A DNA stretch of 64,000 bases from Proteles cristata cristata (taxonomy: Eukaryota; Chordata; Mammalia; Carnivora; Hyaenidae), in NCBI GenBank assembly GCA_017311185.1, contig JAESUZ010003283.1, positions 1 through 64,000 of the forward strand, read 5' to 3'. Position numbers and translations under genes: made by a program. Below the pieces are notes generated by a model. That model was not told the origin of the DNA, did no database searches, and worked only from the letters and a program-made list of their open reading frames with translations. Shown in pieces: positions 58,593 to 64,000 of this stretch. Numbering within the stretch: position 1 is the first letter of the stretch; each line of letters starts with the position of its first letter.

Positions 58593-58817
58593 AATTTATT
58601 TATTTATTTTTATTTTTTTTACTGTTTATTTATTTTGGGGGGTAAGAAAGAGAGGAAGAGAGAGCAGGGGAGGAGCAGAGAGAGATGGAGGCACAGACTC
58701 TGAAGCAGGCTCCAGGCTCTAAGCTGTCAGCACATAGCCCAACACAGGACTCAAACTGCCAGATCATGACCTGAGCCAAAGTTAGATGCTTAACTGACTG
58801 AAACACCTAGACACCCC
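58593..58817 (-). mobile_element. Felid SINE, diverged
   Basis: Minus-strand head GGGGTGTCTAGGTGTTTCAG, body CTGACAGCTTAGAGCCTGGA and tail of ATTTATTT units. It lacks about 15 bases around the B box. AAGATAATA is repeated at 58584-58592 and 58818-58826. Confidence 0.9.
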
Positions 58818-59283
58818 AAGATAATAATACATTTAAATGAAAAAATAAAACAAATAGAGCAATCCAATTAAAGGCAAAGTTTATCATACTAAATAAAAAA
58901 ATATAAGCAATTGTGTGTTTTTTTAAAATAATAGACACTTCATAAATAAAAAATAAAATACATGGACATAAATTAACAGGAATATTGTATACAGTACACA
59001 GACTAGGCAAAAGAAGCTCAATAACAGAACTTCTACTTTACAAAGTAGACTTTATGGCAGGGAGCATTATTACAAATTAAGAGGGAAATTTTATTATAGG
59101 AAAAATATTAAACCCCCAAAATATATGAAAAAAATTTAAAATGTAGAGTATTTAATAGTATAGCCTCAATTTATAGAATTAAAAAAAAGCATAAAAGAAA
59201 AAATAGACCAGATCATAATTAAATATAATGAAGATTTTAACATATCTTTCTTGGCAACTGATAAAAAAGGAAAAAAGCAAACC

Positions 59284-59480
59284 AGGATGCCTGGGTGGCT
59301 CAGTCGGTTAAGTGTCCAACCCTTGATTTAGGCTCAAGTTATATGATCTCATGGGTCCTGGGTTCAAGCTTTGGGTTGGGCTGTGCTGGCAGTATGGAGC
59401 CTGCTTGGTATTCTCTCTCTCCCTCTCTCTCTGACCCTCCCCTGCTCACGCTGTCTCTCTCTCTCCTAAGAGATGACTTT
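59284..59480 (+). mobile_element. Felid SINE, diverged
   Basis: Head GGATGCCTGGGTGGCTCAGT, then CCCTTGATTTAGGCTC and a shortened tail (CTCCTAAGAGATGACTTTTT). The body is a little shorter than usual. The target duplication is unclear. Confidence 0.9.
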
Positions 59481-60779
59481 TTAAAAGACCAGTAAACCTA
59501 ACACACACATTCATCTGAAGGCCGACCAAAAAGAAAATGAGAGACACAGAGACAATGAGGAACAAATAAATATACGATATCACAAATGGGAAAGGGGAAT
59601 ATCAATACAAATCTTATGGATATTAAATGGATAATAAGATGATTTTATGTTTTAATGTATTTGAAATTTTAGATAAAATTTACAAATTTCCAGGAAAAAC
59701 CAATCAATACTTCTGAAAAAAGAAGACATTTGAATGGTAATAAAATATTAAAGAAACTAAATGAATAATTTAAAATTTTTCATTGATGTAACCTCTAAAT
59801 ACAGTTGATCTACCAGTGAATTGTAAACATTTAGTGAAGAAATCACATCAAAGTAACAAAATTTCCTGAGAATGGAAAAAGAAAAAAATATTTTCAAAAC
59901 TATTTTATAAATCCAGAACAATCTTGATACTAACTGACCAGGACATTAAGAAAAAGAAAATTTTCAAGCTAATGACTATATTACCATATTAATCTAGTGA
60001 TGTATTAAAAAATACTTAAATATAACATGACCAAGTTGAGTTTAGCCTAGGAATGTAAGGTTAGCTTAACCATTGAAAAACAGTAAAATGTGCTATGTTA
60101 ACAATAAAAGAGAACATATGATCATCCTAGTTGGTGCTAAAAAGTCAATTAAAAATTAACATTTATCCATAATATGTATTCTTAGCAAAGCAGGAATAAA
60201 ATAAAATTTTATTTATTAAATGGTGGAAGCCTTAGCCTTACATATTAATTTTGATATATTATTTCTACAAAAAGTATATAACAAATATCTCAATAGTAGA
60301 ATCTTGTAAATTTATACTCTGAAGTTGAGAAAAATTTATGTATGCCTACTGTTACTATTTCAACATTTTACTGGAGTTGTTAGATTATAAGGCAAAATTA
60401 AATGAATAAACAGATATATTAAGATATGTAGAGATAGATAAATAAGACAGACCTTGAAAAAGAAAGCAAAACGAAATCTCTCACTGTAAGCAAGTATTTA
60501 TTTTCACAAATATTTATTTTCAAGGGAAGAATTATAAAATAGTAGGGAGGTCTGAGGTATTCAACAATCTTTATGGACTATTACTTAATAGTTTGTAAAT
60601 GAGTGAAGTTAGAGCTGCACCTCACATTCGAGGAAATAAATTCCAGATGCACTGGAGAGTTAAAATGTTAAACAACTCTCGTGAGAGTCTAGTTTCGGGT
60701 TTCACAAGTAAGGAGCTTAGACATAGCCACTACATGCTAACTAGTAAAATTCTGAATAAACGGAACAATTAACAACTTT

Positions 60780-63466
60780 TGTTCAGTCCAGGATACAGAA
60801 GAGGACACAGCAAACCACTACACCGATACCCCCATGACTGCAGAGACAGATGAATACAGGGAGTCACAGCTTACCAGAGTAGAGTTACACAAGCAGAAAC
60901 TACTATAGGAATCAACATCAGGTTAAAACAAAACAAAACAAAACACACCACAGTATCAGGGAGGAAAATTTGAACTGTAATTCAACTTAATTTTACAAGG
61001 CTCAGTGTGGACATTTCTAAGACTTAAAAACTTCAAGGGGTCCCAGTCAGAAGGTGGATGTCCCTAAAATATTGTAAGATTTACCTCTAGGATCATAACA
61101 AGTTCTTACATTAAATATCTGGGGAAAAAATGCACCTCATGCTTCTTTCTATCAGGGATAGGAGAAAAGGAACCATTTCCAAATAAATGACAGCACTCTG
61201 TTGTTAACAAGACCTGCCATCAGGAGAATCTAGTTAACCAGACCCTAATGGGGGTATTATCAGAGCCCAAATGGCCTACAGGAATGGGAAATGCCCAACA
61301 CCAGGCTCCTCTATCCATCCTGCCTCTCGTAATGGGGAAGACAGACTGACAACACTTCTAAAGTTCTCAGTCCATAGGCGTAGGCTCACAAAGGCTGAGA
61401 CCTAATTTTAGGATTATAGAATGCTTTGCCTACCCCCACACTTCATAGCACATTACTAAAAGCCTATTTATAGAAGTTCTTTGCACTCAGTACATGGTGT
61501 TAAGCAACCAAGAAAAAATTCGAAGGCATACCAAGAGGCAAAAGGCACAATTTGAAGAAGCAGAGCAAGGGGCGCCTGGGTGGCTTAGTCGGTTAAGCGT
61601 CCGACTTTCGCTTAGGTCTTGATCTCGTGGTTCGTGGGTTTGAGCCCTGCATCGGGCTCTGTGCTGACTGCCAGCTCAGAGCCTGGAGCCTGCTTCAGTC
61701 TGTGACCCTCTCTCTCTGACCCTCCCCTGCTCACGCTGTCTCTCTCTCTCTCTCTCTCCTAGAAATAAATAAAAATTAAAAAAAAAAAATGAAGAAGCAG
61801 AGCAAGCATCTGATGCAGACATGGCAGGGATATTAGAATTATCAGACTAGGGATTTAAAACAACTATGATTAACATGCTAAAGATAAAGTAAACAGCATG
61901 CAAGAATAGATGGGACATGTAAGCAGAGATGTGGATATCCTAAGAAAGAACAACAATAACAACAACAATAACAACAAAAACACTCTAGAGGGAAAAAAAA
62001 CGCTGTAATAGAAATGAAGAATGCCTTTAATAGGCTGGACATAGTTGAGGAAAGAATTTCTGAGCTAGAGGATATATCAGTGGAATCTCAAAATGTAGAG
62101 AGAACAAAGACTGGAGAAAAGAAGAAGGGAAGGGGGGAAGCAGGAGCAAAGAAGAGGAGGAGGGGGAAATAGCCAAGGACTTTGGAATAACTAGGAAAGG
62201 TGTAATGCACGTTTATGGGCATATTAGAGAAGAAGGAAGAAAGAAAAGAAGAAATATTTGAAACAATAATGACTGAGAATTTCGCACAATTAAAATCAGA
62301 GCATAAACACAGAAAGCTGAGAACATGAAGCAAGATAAATGGCAAAAACAAAATAAAACAAAACAAAACGCAACAGAAACAAAACACCAAAAACAAATCA
62401 AAATATATCATTTTCATATCACAGTAGTTAAAGAAAATAAAAGATAAAGAAAATATTCTTTTTCGGGGGGGTGCAGGCTGTGGAAACCCTACGTACTGAA
62501 GCAAAGATAATGTTTACATCTGATTTCACCCAGAAACTGTGCAAGCAAGAAGAGAATGAAGTGACAAATTTAAGGAAATTTTAAGAGACAGTTGAGAGGA
62601 AAAGCAACAACAACAGAAACCAAACAAGCAAACACCACCACCTAGATTTCTCGACCTGGAAAAATTATTCTTCAAAAATGAAGGGGAAATGAAGACTTTC
62701 TCAAACAAAGGAAAATTGAGGGAATTTGTTGTCAAGAAACATACCTTCAAGAACAGTTAGAATTTCTTTAGAAAGAAGTAAAATAATACAGGTCAGAATC
62801 TCAGTTATATATAAAGAAAAGAAGCCCATAGAAGAAGAAAGAAGTGAAGGTTCAATAAAAATTTTTAATTTTCTTCTTTATAATTGACTTAACAGATAAC
62901 ACTTTGTTCAAAATGATAGCAATGCATTTGTTTTTGTTTGCTTATATACATATAATATATATTTATATATGCTTATATTTAAGTGAACTAAGAGACAGCA
63001 ATGATACAGGGATTAAAAGGAGGAATTAGGATTATTTTATTATTAGAGGTATCCACACTAGTCATGGAGTGATACACTTTTATATGAAAGTGGACTTGGA
63101 TTAATTACATATATTGCAACCTCTAGTGCAATCACTAAAAAGATTTCTTTAAAGTATGATAAGAAAGGAGAGAAAAGGGAATAATACAAAATTAAATCAC
63201 AAAAACTGAAATCACAATTAATAATTATATAAATATCAATTAAATCTACAAAGGATTAACAAGTATGGAAGACAAATATAAGCACAAAGAGCAAGAGCAA
63301 CGAGTAGAAAATAGCAATAAATATGGTAGATATTACTACAACTATATGAATGATCATGAGTGATCTAAATTCTCCAATTAAAAGAAAGAGAAGATTAGAG
63401 TGGACCAAAAAAAAAAAAAAAAAACCCGCAAGATTCAAATATATCATCTATAAGAGATCCACGTTT
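60780..63466 (+). mobile_element. Old L1: 5' region, ORF1 and start of ORF2, degraded
   Basis: ORF1 text is readable at 61990-62310: GAAATGAAGAATGCCTTTAA, 'gaggaaagaatttctgagctagaggatat', then 'gaaacaataatgactgagaatttcgc'. C-terminal text is at 62640-62750. The start of ORF2 is near 63360-63460: TCTAAATTCTCCAATTAAAA, then 'agagtggacc' and 'tcatctataagagatccacg'. The CAAAA-rich run 62343-62397 is low-complexity. It keeps ORF1-ORF2 order but no frame survives. It is cut at 63466 by a minus-strand L1. Confidence 0.7.
61570..61789 (+). mobile_element. Young felid SINE with perfect 17-bp target duplication
   Basis: Head GGGCGCCTGGGTGGCTTAGT, TTTCGCTTAGG block, CTGACTGCCAGCTC, TCCTAGAAATAAATAAAA and A-tail. 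TGAAGAAGCAGAGCAAG is identical at 61553-61569 and 61790-61806. Confidence 0.97.
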
Positions 63467-64000
63467 AAAAAAAATTATTTAAATTCAAGTTAGTTAACAT
63501 ACGGTGTAGTATTGGTTTCGGGAGTAGAGCCCAGTAATTCCTCAATTATATATAACACCTGGTGATCATCCCAACAAGTGCCCTCCTTAATACCCATCAT
63601 TCAGTTAGAGCATCCCCCACCATCTCCCCTCCAGTAATCCTTAGTTTATTCTCTATATTTAAGAGTCTCTTATGGTTTGCTTCCCTCTCTGTTTTTATTT
63701 TATTTTTCTTTCCATTCCACTCTGTTTATCTGTTATGTTTCTTAAATTCTACATATGGGTGAAATTATATATTTGTCTTCCTGTGACTAATTTCAGTTAG
63801 CATAATACATAGTTCCATCCACATTGTTGCAAATGCAAGGTTTCCTTCTTTTTGATCACCAAGTAGTATTGTATTGTATATATAAACCATCTCTTCTTTA
63901 TCCATTTATCAGTCAATAGATATTTGGGCTTTTTCCACAATTTGGCTACTGATGATAGCCCTGATATAAACATCACGGTGTATGTGTCCCTTAGAATCAG
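63467..64000 (-). mobile_element. Carnivore L1 3' end, minus strand, cut by the window end
   Basis: Inverted 3' end: complement of TGTTAACTAACTTGAATTTA at 63484-63503. The 3'UTR text follows (AACACCTGGTGATCATCCCA, TCTTATGGTTTGCTTCCCTC) and then the end of ORF2 ('ttgcaaatgcaaggtttccttc' near 63825). Its 3' end type (AACTTGAATTTAAAT) matches the copies ending near 5430 and 18380 and not the younger AATAAACTATTTG type. Confidence 0.93.

Larger units (their letters stand above)
58130..60760 (+). mobile_element. Old L1, endonuclease and RT region of ORF2, degraded
   Basis: After weak text from 58130, ORF2 endonuclease-region landmarks appear ('caaagtagactttatggcagggagcattatt' near 59040, 'agcctcaatttatagaatt' near 59162, 'gattttaacatatctttcttggcaact' near 59231). 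RT-region text follows ('gtttagcctaggaatgtaaggtt' near 60040, 'aaagagaacatatgatcatcctagttggtgc' near 60107). Two SINEs interrupt it (58593-58817 and 59284-59480). No open frame remains. Confidence 0.65.

Noticed and set aside
62088..62504. Minus-strand open frame of 138 codons, Phe/Leu/Ser-rich
   Set aside because: It is the antisense of purine-rich old L1 ORF1 text; the hydrophobic composition follows from the AG-rich complementary strand.

Overview
This window is mammalian nuclear DNA, AT-rich and gene-poor, and the short interspersed repeats identify the host as a cat-like carnivore (Feliformia). About two dozen copies of a tRNA-derived SINE open with GGGGCGCCTGGGTGGCTCAG, carry a readable tRNA-type B box (GGTTCGAGCC in the best copies), have the body text GCTCTGTGCTGACAG..CAGAGCCTGGAGCC typical of felid CanSINEs, and end in a CT-rich stretch plus an AAATAAATAAAACATTAAA tail. 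I see no host protein-coding gene, tRNA, rRNA or other housekeeping RNA. The short open frames that occur are pieces of retrotransposons or unsupported chance frames.

Layout. 1-2.2 kb: unassigned DNA with one SINE. 2.16-2.47 kb: a short broken reverse-transcriptase fossil of Ty3/gypsy type, the most unexpected item. 3.1-8.5 kb: an old L1 split by a SINE that was itself split by a younger L1, then a second old L1 and a SINE. 8.5-11.5 kb: mostly unassigned, with L2, MIR and L1 scraps. 11.56-18.39 kb: one full-length but inactive L1 with a 15-bp target-site duplication, carrying a SINE in ORF2 and a 150-bp stub of a younger L1 whose tail became a GGAA microsatellite. 19.88-22.81 kb: a young 5'-truncated L1 with ORF2 broken by one frameshift and one stop. 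25-29.9 kb: MIR, an unexplained open stretch, old L1, a GAAA microsatellite and SINEs. 33.4-36.2 kb: a cluster of SINEs, tandem and nested, around an old L1. 36.3-37.9 kb: an endogenous-retrovirus-like pol remnant on the minus strand with a 54-bp-offset tandem duplication at the catalytic box. 38.8-54.3 kb: scattered SINEs, old L1, L2, MIR and ancient repeats, including a 24-base SINE head. 55.4-57.6 kb: SINEs and a young minus-strand L1 whose target site was reused by a SINE. 58.1-64 kb: old L1 fragments with SINEs, and a minus-strand carnivore L1 running off the window.

How the parts work together: L1 supplies the endonuclease and reverse transcriptase that mobilise both L1 and the SINEs, and many insertions show L1-type hallmarks (A-rich tail, 9-21 bp duplications that often begin with an A run). 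Nesting gives a relative order of events at several places. No autonomous element looks intact, and I did not find an undescribed functional system. The strongest leads are fossils: the gypsy-type RT, the retroviral RT with the tandem duplication, and the odd SINE head.
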